Part shown: piece by piece, positions 19,701 to 26,874 of the stretch
Position numbering within the stretch: position 1 is the stretch's first letter
Layout: each line of letters opens with the position of its first letter
Assembly (NCBI GenBank): GCA_016844745.1
Contig: JAERMQ010000003.1
Location: 90,496 to 154,495 of the forward strand
Direction of reading: 5' to 3'
From: Ignavibacteria bacterium
GTDB lineage: Bacteria > Bacteroidota > Ignavibacteria > Kapaibacteriales > UBA2268
Length of the DNA: 64,000 nt
The notes under the pieces: generated by a model
Databases searched by the model: none
Told to the model about the DNA's origin: nothing
What the model saw: the letters and a program-made list of their open reading frames with translations, nothing else
Position numbers and translations under genes: made by a program

Positions 19701-19864
19701 GCTCAACATTGTTAACACTTGCTTTAGTTCCGGTAGTATATTCATTGGTTGATAGTTGGAAGGAACGTATTCCCGCTTTCCTCAGGAAAGTCCTGTTCTT
19801 AGGGGAAAAGAAACCGAAAATAGAGCCGTCATATACACGCAGTATAGCAGATGAAACAATTTAG
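16703..19864 (+). CDS. RND superfamily efflux transporter (AcrB/HAE1-type)
   Basis: The 1053-residue protein has the standard twelve-helix RND architecture with two large periplasmic loops. Proton-relay aspartates lie in the fourth helix (VIGILVDDSIVVLENI, about 400), and the tenth-helix lysine is in GLVTKNGILLVDYTN (about 930). Length is typical for the HAE-1 group, and absence of a heavy-metal signature makes a drug, solvent or lipid substrate more likely. GGGAGAAG ahead of ATG 16703 is a clear ribosome-binding site. A strong terminator follows. The TetR gene at the head of the operon is the likely regulator. Confidence 0.95.
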   Translation: MKLTEIAIKRPAFMTMIFVGLAVIGLYSYLKMGVDLLPKMDFPMVLVNIIYPGAGPKEVESQVAKPVEEILASVNGMKALRTFSNENVAFVLCEFTMSTNADVALNDVERKINSIKGQLPKEILQPQVFKSDMNDLPIIRLAITANMQPIQLFQFIKDKIKPRIEQVEGVSIVNIVGGKEREIRVEVDNDKLRANNLSISQVTQVIGSENIDFPTGKVLEEKRDFTVRLEGKYKDIETIKNTILYSSPQGNVMVKDVANVIDTYKENYTMSRLNGTSGIGMIIQKASDANAVKTSERINETIKKLTEEFKENNLKFTISVDVTQFTKDSRNDVLKDLGIAILMVALVLFFFLHNIKNAFIVILSIPTSLLSAIIMMYVFGFTVNLITLMALTLVIGILVDDSIVVLENIHRHLQMGEDPKTAAINGRSEIGLAAIAITLVDVVVFLPIAMLTGIVGMIFREFGLTVVVATLFSLFVSFTLTPLLASRWSKVVDYSNESLMGRFILKFNEYEQKIINKYRILLAWALGHRKTVVIVSILLFVSSLTFIPLGLIGNEFMPEIDRGEFALNLEMPQGTNIIENDKATKKIEQLVMSTGEVERCYTVVGRNEGAWGDINRANNSQLQIKLYPKKKRRPTQIVINNYLAMAHSVPGIKATAQLIGLFGTTDETPIWIEVKGVELEKIIPVSEEVQKIVEKTRGARDVKSSWEEGQPEVKVVVDRIKCATYNLSLGEVAYSLRNAFEGDNQSKFKEGDTEYDLRVMMSRKNRDNPDDVANTNIMNRFGQMVKLSDVAHIYFGKGPSQIQRKDRSRVISILANLDNTRPLSEVTQEIESKFNKINKPVGVTIKLSGQAEDMGTMFTDMLIAIAFAVLFVYMIMVSLFESFSLPFIIMFSLPVALFGAMMGLFFSNLNMNMFSMIGVLLSMGLVTKNGILLVDYTNTLRSRGLSVKDALIEAGATRLRPIVMTTLTMVFGMMPLLLARGGAGDMRSGIAAVVIGALISSTLLTLALVPVVYSLVDSWKERIPAFLRKVLFLGEKKPKIEPSYTRSIADETI

Positions 19865-19910
19865 AGAAAATAATTAATTACTTTTTCATAGTAAATGATT
19901 ATATAAAAAT

Positions 19911-19951
19911 AAAAATCCGGTTGCCTTTTTGGGACCGGATTGTTTATTTTA
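19911..19951 (+). terminator. Intrinsic terminator of the efflux operon
   Basis: AATCCGGT (19914-19921) pairs with ACCGGATT (19934-19941), followed by a T-rich tract (GTTTATTTT). It lies 50 bp after the RND stop codon. Confidence 0.85.
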
Positions 19952-20027
19952 AACTCTAAAAAGTATTTTTAGTGAAAATTATCTTCCAAAATCGGAATTT
20001 TAAAATGAGAAATATCAAGGATTTACT

Positions 20028-20063
20028 AATTCCAAAGTGTACTTTGGAATTCAATTTTTTGTT
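20028..20063 (+). terminator. Second intrinsic terminator or hairpin
   Basis: AATTCCAAAGT (20028-20038) and ACTTTGGAATT (20041-20051) form a perfect 11-bp stem with a 2-base loop, followed by CAATTTTTTGTTTTTTT. It is a backup for the first terminator or ends a short transcript in between. Confidence 0.75.
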
Positions 20064-20128
20064 TTTTTGATAAGACTCAAGAAATTTTTTTTTCTTAAAA
20101 TTTGGAAAATAAAAATTTTCTTTTTATA

Positions 20129-20157
20129 TTTGCTATTATACTAATTTGATGTATAAT
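20129..20157 (+). promoter_or_regulatory. Orphan promoter candidate in the convergent gap
   Basis: TTTGCT (20129-20134) and TATAAT (20152-20157) are separated by 17 bp, a good -35/-10 arrangement. No coding gene follows on the plus strand, so it would drive a non-coding transcript. Confidence 0.35.
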
Positions 20158-20242
20158 TTAAATTTCTTTTTTTTCTCTAAATTGATAAAAGTGTTGATTG
20201 AAGCTATTATAAAAATAGAATAAATCCCTGAATAAGAAAAAA

Positions 20243-20274
20243 AATATCTTATTCTTTAGGGAGAATAAGATATT
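20243..20274 (+). other. Strong hairpin in the RND-kinase intergenic region
   Basis: AATATCTTATTC (20243-20254) and GAATAAGATATT (20263-20274) form a perfect 12-bp stem with an 8-base loop. It lies downstream of the orphan promoter candidate and just before the boxA-like motif. It might equally terminate the minus-strand kinase transcript, since A8 precedes it on the plus strand (a T-run on the minus strand). Confidence 0.7.
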
Positions 20275-20285
20275 CGTAGTAGATG

Positions 20286-20301
20286 AAAGACCGTTCTTTG
20301 A
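20286..20301 (+). promoter_or_regulatory. BoxA-like 16-mer, copy 1
   Basis: AAAGACCGTTCTTTGA is identical to the minus-strand sequence at 26409-26424 beside the 6S RNA candidate. It contains GTTCTTTGA, close to the rRNA antitermination boxA, and AAAGA/TCTTT is a short inverted repeat. Confidence 0.5.
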
Positions 20302-20354
20302 CAATTAGTCGAAAACCGGAAATCAAAAATAACTCAGCAATAATCTTGCCATGT

Positions 20355-22514
20355 TTAAATTTTCTTAAATCTTAGTTTTACGGTTGTTCCCTGATTAATC
20401 TCGCTAATGATTTCTATTTTTCCATCGGCAGAATCGAGCGCTCGTTTAACGATTGATAGTCCCAATCCTGTTCCCTGTTTTGATAACCCATTTGAAAAGC
20501 GGTGGAACGGTTCATACAGATGACTTATCTCGGAAGAGGGAATGCCGATACCTTGGTCGGTTATATCGCAGAATATCTCGGAAGCATCTTCCCTTAATGA
20601 TATTTCTATGGTTGATTCCTCCGGCGAATATTTGACGGCATTGCTTATCAGGTTCGAGAAAATATGATTCAATACGAGGTAATCAATAAAAATGAAGATT
20701 TGCTCAGGATTACAATTAACGATAAACCTGTGATTACCTTTATCTATTAATTTCAGGTTGGTTACTTGTTCATTAATATAATCAGTCAAATCGACTTTAA
20801 TTTTTTTCAGGTTTAGTCTGCTGGAATCAGGTCTGCCTATAAAAAGCACTTCATCCAGAATGGAAGTCATTGAATTAACACATTGCTGAATTCTTATTAT
20901 TTGTCTATCAAAAAGTCTGGTCTCATCTTTGATTAAATAATATTTTATAATATCCGATGCAGATTGAATGACCGTAAGTGGTGTTCTGTACTCGTGCGAA
21001 ACCATTGAGATAAAATTGGATTTTAGTTTGTTCAGTTCCTTTTCCTTTTCGTAAGCAGCCTTCAATTCGTATTGTGTTGTTATCAGTTCTTCGTTTTTAT
21101 CAATCAGCTTTTTCTGGAAGCGGCTTTTCATACGAAGCTGATATAATGAAATTGTGATTATTCCTATTAAAAGAACAATTATTATTACTAATAACAGCCC
21201 TACGGACTTTTGCCTGTCTAATTCAAGGTCGCGAATAGAACCTTCCTTTTTGGCAAGTTCAAGATCCTTATCCTTTTGCTCGATGGAAAATTTAAGAAAG
21301 AGTTCATTTAATCGGCGGGTTCTTTCCAAATCCATGATTGAGTCTTTGATTGCAATAAATTTATCCTTAAATTCATTCGATTTTTTGTAATCGCCTGTCA
21401 TTGCATAATATTTTGCATAATTCTCGAAAAGGTCTTTCCTAATACCTTCGCATCCCTTTTCATAAGCAAATAATAAAGTTTCATCGAGATTACTTTTTGC
21501 TTCTTTTAATTTATTCCTTTTCAGATTTAAAATTCCAATTTTTAAATTTACTGTAGCTATTCCTTTTTGGTCATTCAATTCTTTCTTTAATTCAAGGGCT
21601 GTATTGAAACAATTAGCAGACTTTTCAAACATACCTTTTTCCTGATAAACTTCTCCCAGATTGGAAGTTGCTATTGCTTTACCAGGTTTATCACCTAATT
21701 TCTCTTTAATTTCCAATGAGAGTTGCAATAATTCCAAAGCTCTATCATAATTTTTTAATTTTTGATGTACGTTACCTAAGTTATTTAAAATTATTGATTT
21801 TAAACTTTTATCATTTATTTTTTCAACACCTTTTAAAGCTTTCTCATAAAAATCCAATGCTTGCCGGTTATTTTCAAGCATACCATAAATATTACCAATG
21901 TTATTTAAAATTCGTGGAATACTTTTAAGAAATTTCTGCTCATTAGCAATTCTTAGAGCATCTAACAGGTATTTAAGTGCATTATCATAATCACCAATCT
22001 GACGATAAGTATTAGACAAGTTGTTTTTTATATCACTTAAGTCCTGTTTATTACCAAATTTATTAATGTAATATTCAGATTTTTTTAGCGCTTCTAAAGA
22101 TTTATCAATTTGATTCAACTTTCTATAATTTATACCGATATTATTATAGATTTCTATAAGAAGGGTATCACATTTAGTTATTTGAGCTAATGTGATGGAA
22201 TATTGAAAATAACGAATTGATTCGGCATATTTATAACTGCTTTTATAAGCATAGCCAATCATATTGTTAGCGTCGAGTTTTAATGAATTGTCATTTTGTT
22301 CCATGGCAATATCGTATGCCTCAAGTGCATACTGCAAAGCTTGGCTATTGTTCAGATTCAGTAATGAATCCGATGCTTGAATTAATAATTTAAATCGTTC
22401 TTTGCCTTTGACTGACTGCAGCTTTTGTTCGAACTTTGCGTCGTTTTGACTATACAGACTATTGTTGCAAATAAAGTAAAAGAACAAATAAAATGTAACA
22501 TATTTTATGTTCAT
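20355..22514 (-). CDS. Sensor histidine kinase with N-terminal TPR repeats
   Basis: The 719-residue protein has a signal sequence (1-22), about seven tetratricopeptide repeats (about 50-400, typically NNLGNVHQKLKNYDRALELL), one membrane helix (439-459), a short coiled coil, and a kinase core. H507 in FISMVSHEYRTPL is the phosphoacceptor; the ATPase part shows NAVKYSPEES, DQGIGIP and GTGLGLSIVKR. The TPR part would be periplasmic and the kinase cytoplasmic. No response regulator is adjacent, so the partner is unknown. It is divergent from a GcvH-like lipoprotein gene 164 bp away, which could share regulation. Confidence 0.93.
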   Translation of the reverse strand: MNIKYVTFYLFFYFICNNSLYSQNDAKFEQKLQSVKGKERFKLLIQASDSLLNLNNSQALQYALEAYDIAMEQNDNSLKLDANNMIGYAYKSSYKYAESIRYFQYSITLAQITKCDTLLIEIYNNIGINYRKLNQIDKSLEALKKSEYYINKFGNKQDLSDIKNNLSNTYRQIGDYDNALKYLLDALRIANEQKFLKSIPRILNNIGNIYGMLENNRQALDFYEKALKGVEKINDKSLKSIILNNLGNVHQKLKNYDRALELLQLSLEIKEKLGDKPGKAIATSNLGEVYQEKGMFEKSANCFNTALELKKELNDQKGIATVNLKIGILNLKRNKLKEAKSNLDETLLFAYEKGCEGIRKDLFENYAKYYAMTGDYKKSNEFKDKFIAIKDSIMDLERTRRLNELFLKFSIEQKDKDLELAKKEGSIRDLELDRQKSVGLLLVIIIVLLIGIITISLYQLRMKSRFQKKLIDKNEELITTQYELKAAYEKEKELNKLKSNFISMVSHEYRTPLTVIQSASDIIKYYLIKDETRLFDRQIIRIQQCVNSMTSILDEVLFIGRPDSSRLNLKKIKVDLTDYINEQVTNLKLIDKGNHRFIVNCNPEQIFIFIDYLVLNHIFSNLISNAVKYSPEESTIEISLREDASEIFCDITDQGIGIPSSEISHLYEPFHRFSNGLSKQGTGLGLSIVKRALDSADGKIEIISEINQGTTVKLRFKKI

Positions 22515-22678
22515 TGAAATATCCTCTTGTGAACAAATTACTCTATCCTAAATCAACTTTTTTTGTTCATAAGTTGAAAAATATTTTTATACTTTATTAA
22601 AATAGTAAAATTATTTTTAATTACAAAATATTTTTAATTAAAATTTTTATTTATAATTATTTATTTCGAGGTGTTCAA

Positions 22679-23197
22679 ATGAAAAAAAACTTAACCTATC
22701 GCATTTTCGCAAGTGTATTATTCACACTTTTTGCATTATCATGCAGCGACAATTCTAAAATGCTAAGTCCGGTCGAATCAAACAATTCAAAAAACATTCC
22801 GATTATTGAACAAAGCTATCCGAATGATAGATTATATACTACAACTCATGAGTGGGTTAAAGTTGGGGAAGACCAAATTGCCGTAGTTGGTATTACGGAA
22901 TATGCAGTCAATGCTATAGGACTTCCTACAACTCTCGATGAGTATGAAGAAGCTGATGCTCCTATAAAAAAGGGTGGTAAAGTATGCTCTGTTTCCAATT
23001 CCCAGCAATCAAAAGATGTTTATACTCCAGTTAGCGGCACTCTAATGGGTTATAACCCAACTGTACAGCAGAACCCCGGTATTTTATATGACTATCCTTA
23101 TTCGACCGGTTGGATATTCAAAGTTACCGATTTTGATCCAAACGATTTAAATGATTTGATGACCTCAGCTCAATATCAAGCTTATATAGGTCTGTAA
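22679..23197 (+). CDS. GcvH-like lipoprotein lacking the lipoylation lysine
   Basis: The 172-residue protein begins with a lipoprotein-type signal ending ALSC (C22). Residues 50-172 align with glycine cleavage H-protein along its length: YTTTHEWVKVGEDQIAVVGIT, KDVYTPVSGTL, STGWIFKVT and a final SAQYQAYIGL. Where H-proteins carry the lipoylated lysine (ESVKAASDVYSPVSG), this one reads SNSQQSKDVYTPVSG, so an ungapped alignment puts Q109 at that site; the nearest lysine, K112, is three residues further on. H-protein is cytoplasmic and shuttles the aminomethyl group; an exported, probably unlipoylated copy must do something else. A GAGGTG ribosome-binding site supports ATG 22679. No gcvP or gcvT is nearby. 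The function is unknown to me. Confidence 0.8.
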   Translation: MKKNLTYRIFASVLFTLFALSCSDNSKMLSPVESNNSKNIPIIEQSYPNDRLYTTTHEWVKVGEDQIAVVGITEYAVNAIGLPTTLDEYEEADAPIKKGGKVCSVSNSQQSKDVYTPVSGTLMGYNPTVQQNPGILYDYPYSTGWIFKVTDFDPNDLNDLMTSAQYQAYIGL

Positions 23198-23280
23198 TTC
23201 AACAAAAATGCTATCGCTATGATTAATTTCAAGCAATAGTATCGTGATGAAATCTACCGATAATTCCAAAAAAGATGTTC

Positions 23281-23328
23281 GGGAAGGAGAGGTGTGCTTT
23301 TGCATACTTCTCCTTACCTTTTATTTTT
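23281..23328 (+). terminator. Intrinsic terminator after the GcvH-like gene
   Basis: GGAAGGAGA pairs with TTCTCCTT and GTGTGC with GCATAC around a TTTT loop (about 23282-23317), followed by TTTTATTTTT. Confidence 0.7.
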
Positions 23329-23342
23329 AAATACAAAGTTGC

Positions 23343-23408
23343 GTTCAAACAGACAAGGATGTCTGTTCTACCAATAACAGTAGAACAGACATCCTTGTCT
23401 GTTTGAAC
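23343..23408. repeat. Perfect inverted repeat (29-bp arms)
   Basis: Arms 23343-23371 and 23380-23408 are exact reverse complements around an 8-base loop (CAATAACA). The arm begins GTTCAAACAGACAAGG. Unlike the GTCATTC family in sequence. Confidence 0.93.
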
Positions 23409-23452
23409 TCTACCTCCGACTATTACTATCAACGAGCAGTTTTAAAGGGGGC

Positions 23453-23550
23453 TTCTAAAAATTGTCATTCTGAGCGAAGCGAAGAATCCAGTCTTCTTTA
23501 AAATCAACAAGATAGATTCTTCGCTTCGCTCAGAATGACAGTTTTTAGAA
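23453..23550. repeat. GTCATTC-family palindromic element
   Basis: TGTCATTCTGAGCGAAGCGA... (23463-23488) pairs perfectly with 23515-23540. Outer TTCTAAAAA/TTTTTAGAA extends the arms. The spacer of about 26 bp is unrelated to other copies. Confidence 0.92.
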
Positions 23551-23631
23551 CCCACCTAAAGATAGTTCCTCATCGTTTTATTGGTTGAAATACCTTATTG
23601 GGATTCAATTTTATATCAAACCAAAATTACT

Positions 23632-23659
23632 TTTGAAAAATGAAAAATAACTAATTTTG
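23632..23659 (+). promoter_or_regulatory. Promoter candidate upstream of the small membrane protein
   Basis: TTTG (23632-23635) and TAATTTTG (23652-23659) are 16 bp apart, a little short for the Bacteroidota consensus. The -7 element is identical to two others in the window. Confidence 0.35.
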
Positions 23660-23745
23660 AAATGGTCGAAATTTTTCCTAAATTATATTGTTTTGTTGAG
23701 ATTTATAAAAAATACAGCTTTTCCTAACAAATAAAAAGGTGCGAT

Positions 23746-24156
23746 ATGTTTAAAAAACTTCTACTTCCCATAATTATTGTTTTCGTATGTATTCAGGTCC
23801 TGGATGGACTTTTTCATGGTGTAATTCTATCAGGATTATATCAGCAATCAGCAGCAATCTGGCGACCCAAGGCTGATATGGATAGGATGATGTGGATAAT
23901 TTACCTCTCTACCTTTCTCCAGACGATTGGATTTGTCTATATCTATTACAAACTGATTAATGAGAAGTCACCTTTCCGCGGATTGTGGTTTGGTTTAACG
24001 TTTGGATTTACCGTTGGCGTTGGTATGGGTTATTCAACTTATGCAATGCTTCCAATGCCTTATGCATTAGCATTCTCATGGTTTATCGGTTGTATAATAA
24101 TATATGGTATTGCAGGCTTAGTTTTAGGACTGATAATGAAGGAGAAGAAAGCTTAG
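23746..24156 (+). CDS. Small four-helix membrane protein, unknown function
   Basis: The 136-residue protein has about four membrane segments (about 5-30, 47-70, 78-100, 108-131). The first contains D-G-L-F-H-G, a charged D..HG pattern also seen in some small uncharacterised membrane families. Other visible features are a GLTFGFTVGVGMGYS helix and a lysine-rich C-terminus. GGTGCG precedes ATG 23746. It is flanked by palindromic repeats on both sides, so it is probably a single-gene unit. I do not recognise a function. Confidence 0.6.
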   Translation: MFKKLLLPIIIVFVCIQVLDGLFHGVILSGLYQQSAAIWRPKADMDRMMWIIYLSTFLQTIGFVYIYYKLINEKSPFRGLWFGLTFGFTVGVGMGYSTYAMLPMPYALAFSWFIGCIIIYGIAGLVLGLIMKEKKA

Positions 24157-24160
24157 AATC

Positions 24161-24262
24161 TGGGGTCGGGGGACTGGGGTCGGGGGTCGGGGAATTGATC
24201 CCGGTTCCCAGACCCCCGTTCCCCGACCCCCGTTCCCCGACCCCCGTTCCCCGACCCCTATA
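24161..24262. repeat. GC-rich inverted repeat with G-quadruplex potential
   Basis: The left half has repeated GGGGTCGGGGG runs and the right half has three or more copies of CCCCGACCCCCGTT. The halves are complementary and can form a very stable stem between the convergent membrane-protein gene and rny, so it may serve as a two-way terminator. It is the most GC-rich stretch of the window. Confidence 0.9.
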
Positions 24263-24264
24263 TT

Positions 24265-25827
24265 TTACTTCGCTAAAGCAACGCTGCGGCGCTCGCGAAT
24301 AACAGTAACCTTAATCTGTCCAGGATACTCCATTTCACCTTCAATACGCTTTGCAATTTCTGCTGCCATTAAATCGGAATTGGCATCATCGACCCGTTCA
24401 GGTTCGACTATTACGCGAATTTCACGTCCAGCCTGTATGGCAAATGTTTTTGCAACACCCTCGAAGTTTTTGGCAAGGTTTTCCAATTTCTCCAAACGCT
24501 TTACGTAATTTTCGAGTGATTCTCTTCGGGCGCCGGGGCGTGCTCCGCTAATGCTGTCGGCTGCCTGCACGAGTACGGCAATAGGAGTTTCCATCTCGAT
24601 GTCTTCATGGTGTGCGCCAATTGCATTGCAGACAGTATTGTTTTCTTTGTATTTTTTTGCAAGCTCGAATCCGATTAATGCATGGGGACCTTCCGTTTCG
24701 CGGTCAACGCATTTACCAACGTCATGCAGCAATGCAGCTCGTTTGGCAAGATGTGTATCGAGTCCGAGTTCTGCAGCCATTATGCCGGATAAATATGCAA
24801 CTTCAATGGAGTGGTTCAATAGATTCTGACCGTAACTGGAACGGTATTTCATTTTTCCTAACATTTTGACAAGTTCCGGATGCATTCCGTGAATCCCTAA
24901 TTCCAATAATGCAGATTCACCGATTCTAATCATATCGTCATTAAGTTCTGTTTTGGTCTTATTAACAACTTCTTCGATACGTGTGGGATGAATTCGACCA
25001 TCGAGCATAAGTTTTTCAAGAGATAGTTTTGCAACTTCCCTGCGGAATGGGTCGAAACCTGATATGACGACGGCTTCGGGAGTATCGTCAATAATTAAAT
25101 CAATACCGGTTGCAGCTTCAAATGCGCGGATATTCCTGCCTTCACGACCAATTATTCTGCCTTTCATTTCATCGCTATCGAGCGAAACAACAGAAACAGT
25201 TGTTTCAACACTATGGTCGGATGCAGTACGTTGAATAGCCTGAACAATTACATTCTTAGCATCGCGTTGTGCGGTAAGTTTAGCTTCTTCACGAATTTTA
25301 TTAATATATTGAGCAGCTTCGCTTTTTGCTTCATTTATATGCTGAGTCATCAACTCCCGTTTAGCATCATCACGTGAAAATTGAGCAATCTCTTCTAACC
25401 GGCGTACCTGTTGCTCAATAATTTTATCAGCATCTAAAAATTTATCTTTTAGTCCTTCTTCTTTTTTCTGTAATTGTTCTTCTTGTCCCTGGAGTTGCTT
25501 TTCTTTTTTCTGAAAAAGTTCGAGCTTGCTTTCAACTCCTTCTTCTCTTGATTTTATTTGTTTTTCTAAATTTTGAATTTTTTGTCGTTTGGATTGTGCC
25601 TCGTTCTCGAATTCTTGTTTGCGTTTATGCCATTCTTCCTTGACTTCGAGTAGTTTTTCTTTTTTTATGTTGTTGGATTCTTTTTCCGCATCTTCGATAA
25701 TTTTTTTTGCTCTTTCATCAGCAGCGGCGATTTTTGCGGTTTGGAGTTTGCTGTTCGAATAATATGCAACAATAAATCCTAAAAAAAGACCAACAACACA
25801 TAATATTAAAATCATAATTTCACTCAT
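24265..25827 (-). CDS. rny: Ribonuclease Y
   Basis: The 520-residue protein has the full RNase Y architecture: an N-terminal membrane helix (MILILCVVGLFLGFIVAYY), a long charged coiled coil (about 35-190), a KH domain with GRIIGREGRNIRAFE (about 220) and an HD domain with AALLHDVGKCVDRETEGPHA (about 365) and a distal GAHHEDIEMETP. It is a membrane-anchored endonuclease that starts mRNA decay. The zapA-6S RNA-rny order is a familiar neighbourhood. Its long upstream region includes the 6S RNA candidate, so transcript read-through from zapA is possible. Confidence 0.97.
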   Translation of the reverse strand: MSEIMILILCVVGLFLGFIVAYYSNSKLQTAKIAAADERAKKIIEDAEKESNNIKKEKLLEVKEEWHKRKQEFENEAQSKRQKIQNLEKQIKSREEGVESKLELFQKKEKQLQGQEEQLQKKEEGLKDKFLDADKIIEQQVRRLEEIAQFSRDDAKRELMTQHINEAKSEAAQYINKIREEAKLTAQRDAKNVIVQAIQRTASDHSVETTVSVVSLDSDEMKGRIIGREGRNIRAFEAATGIDLIIDDTPEAVVISGFDPFRREVAKLSLEKLMLDGRIHPTRIEEVVNKTKTELNDDMIRIGESALLELGIHGMHPELVKMLGKMKYRSSYGQNLLNHSIEVAYLSGIMAAELGLDTHLAKRAALLHDVGKCVDRETEGPHALIGFELAKKYKENNTVCNAIGAHHEDIEMETPIAVLVQAADSISGARPGARRESLENYVKRLEKLENLAKNFEGVAKTFAIQAGREIRVIVEPERVDDANSDLMAAEIAKRIEGEMEYPGQIKVTVIRERRSVALAK

Positions 25828-26141
25828 TTACGTTTTCCCTTTCAAATCTAAATATATAACTATCAAATGATTTAATTAATCAAAATAGGCTAATCTTTGT
25901 CAACTTGCGATTTAATCATTATGCATGTTGTTTACCAGCTCTGACGGGCTCAAATCTAACCGGTAAAATCAAATTTAACCTTTACTCCCGGATTTGGTAA
26001 TCTAACAAAATGGGATATTAACTTTATACATTTCCCATTGCTCATTCTGCAATCTGAATGATTGCTGTACCCCGGAAGATTATCAAATATAAATAAGGTG
26101 ATTTTATAAATTATTTGCCAAATTATATTTAATAAAAAAAA
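25828..26141. other. Upstream region of rny
   Basis: About 310 bp between rny and the 6S candidate show no ORF. The sequence on the minus strand has several short G-rich patches (e.g. CCGGGAGTAAAGG near 25985) and presumably holds the rny promoter and a leader, but I see no recognisable riboswitch or tRNA. Confidence 0.4.
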
Positions 26142-26396
26142 CGCCGCAATTAACTATCTACGGCAGATTTGCGCATAAGTAAAACACGCGTAAAAGAACT
26201 CAGCAAACACGGTGGGTGACTACCTATTTATCTCTTACTTCCAATGAATCAGGCTAAAGTCCCGTCGAACCTTTCCTGATTACCTAAGACACAAAGTGCT
26301 TAAGTTAAGGCCTGTATTGCTTAAACAGAGCTTATCTCCCTATTTTTTATAAAATATTAGTTCTTTTCCGTGAATTTTTGATAGTAATTGCGGCTT
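26142..26396 (-). ncRNA. ssrS: 6S RNA candidate
   Basis: On the minus strand GCCGCAATTA (5' end, 26394) pairs perfectly with TAATTGCGGC (3' end, 26144), enclosing about 250 nt. Inside, AAAAGAACT (complement of 26359-26367) pairs with AGTTCTTTT (complement of 26192-26200), and the apex AATCAGG/CCTGATT (26275-26281 and 26247-26253) forms a loop. A single long, interrupted hairpin with closed ends is the 6S architecture; 6S binds the housekeeping RNA polymerase. The place between zapA and rny fits too. The strand is inferred from the context, as the pairing is symmetric. tmRNA, SRP RNA and RNase P RNA were considered and do not fit. Confidence 0.7.
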
Positions 26397-26408
26397 AATA
26401 TCTTATAT

Positions 26409-26424
26409 TCAAAGAACGGTCTTT
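26409..26424 (-). promoter_or_regulatory. BoxA-like 16-mer, copy 2, upstream of the 6S candidate
   Basis: The minus strand reads AAAGACCGTTCTTTGA, identical to 20286-20301, and ends 15 nt before the paired 5' end of the 6S candidate. Being inside the zapA-6S gap, it may be part of the 6S transcript leader. Confidence 0.5.
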
Positions 26425-26428
26425 AGTG

Positions 26429-26722
26429 CTACATTTCAGCTTCCGCAAGATTCATTTCTTCTATGGTCTTAGTCATTTTAGTTAACTGTACTGCAACATA
26501 CTTTGTATTTATTTCATTTTGAATTTCCGACCTGATATACTTTTCCGCTATGTTCAAAGCCGCTAAAACAGTAAGCGTAGTCGTTTCTTCATTCGAATAA
26601 CGCCGCCGTAGCTCTTCATATTGAGTATTCAATTCTTCGGCAGCTTTTTGGATAATATCGTCTTCTTCGCCAACCAATCTATACTGACGACCAGCTATCC
26701 ATACATTGATTGGTTTTTCCAT
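26429..26722 (-). CDS. zapA: Cell division protein ZapA
   Basis: The 97-residue protein has the ZapA pattern: an N-terminal beta region (INVWIAGRQYRLVGEEDDI) and a long C-terminal helix that includes TLTVLAALNIAEKYI. ZapA binds FtsZ and bundles its filaments at midcell. Size is normal. It is upstream of the 6S RNA candidate and downstream of a long coiled-coil protein and pheT, all on the minus strand. Confidence 0.9.
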   Translation of the reverse strand: MEKPINVWIAGRQYRLVGEEDDIIQKAAEELNTQYEELRRRYSNEETTTLTVLAALNIAEKYIRSEIQNEINTKYVAVQLTKMTKTIEEMNLAEAEM

Positions 26723-26874
26723 TTTCTTTTTTAAGTTAACCTAAATTCTTTTTTAATATAATTTTATCTTTTTTATTTTAACTTGTCAATAATATTTTTG
26801 TTTTATGAAAATCTCCTGATTTTCATAACATAAATTTAACTATAATTATCTTTAATGCAAAAAAATATTTTTGT

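Noticed and set aside
22679-23197. A working gcvH of the glycine cleavage system
   Set aside because: The signal sequence, missing lipoyl-lysine and absence of gcvT/gcvP nearby argue against it.
23343-23550. An insertion sequence remnant between the GcvH-like and membrane-protein genes
   Set aside because: There are long inverted repeats but no transposase frame or internal coding sequence; better described as small palindromic repeats.
24265-24869. Several plus-strand frames opposite rny that could look like small proteins
   Set aside because: They are antisense to the conserved KH/HD region of RNase Y, lack ribosome-binding sites and have compositions expected from the complement.
26142-26396. 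tmRNA, because of a GGTTCGAC sequence on the minus strand
   Set aside because: No acceptor stem with CCA, no tag-peptide frame and a length of about 250 nt; end pairing and position suit 6S better.
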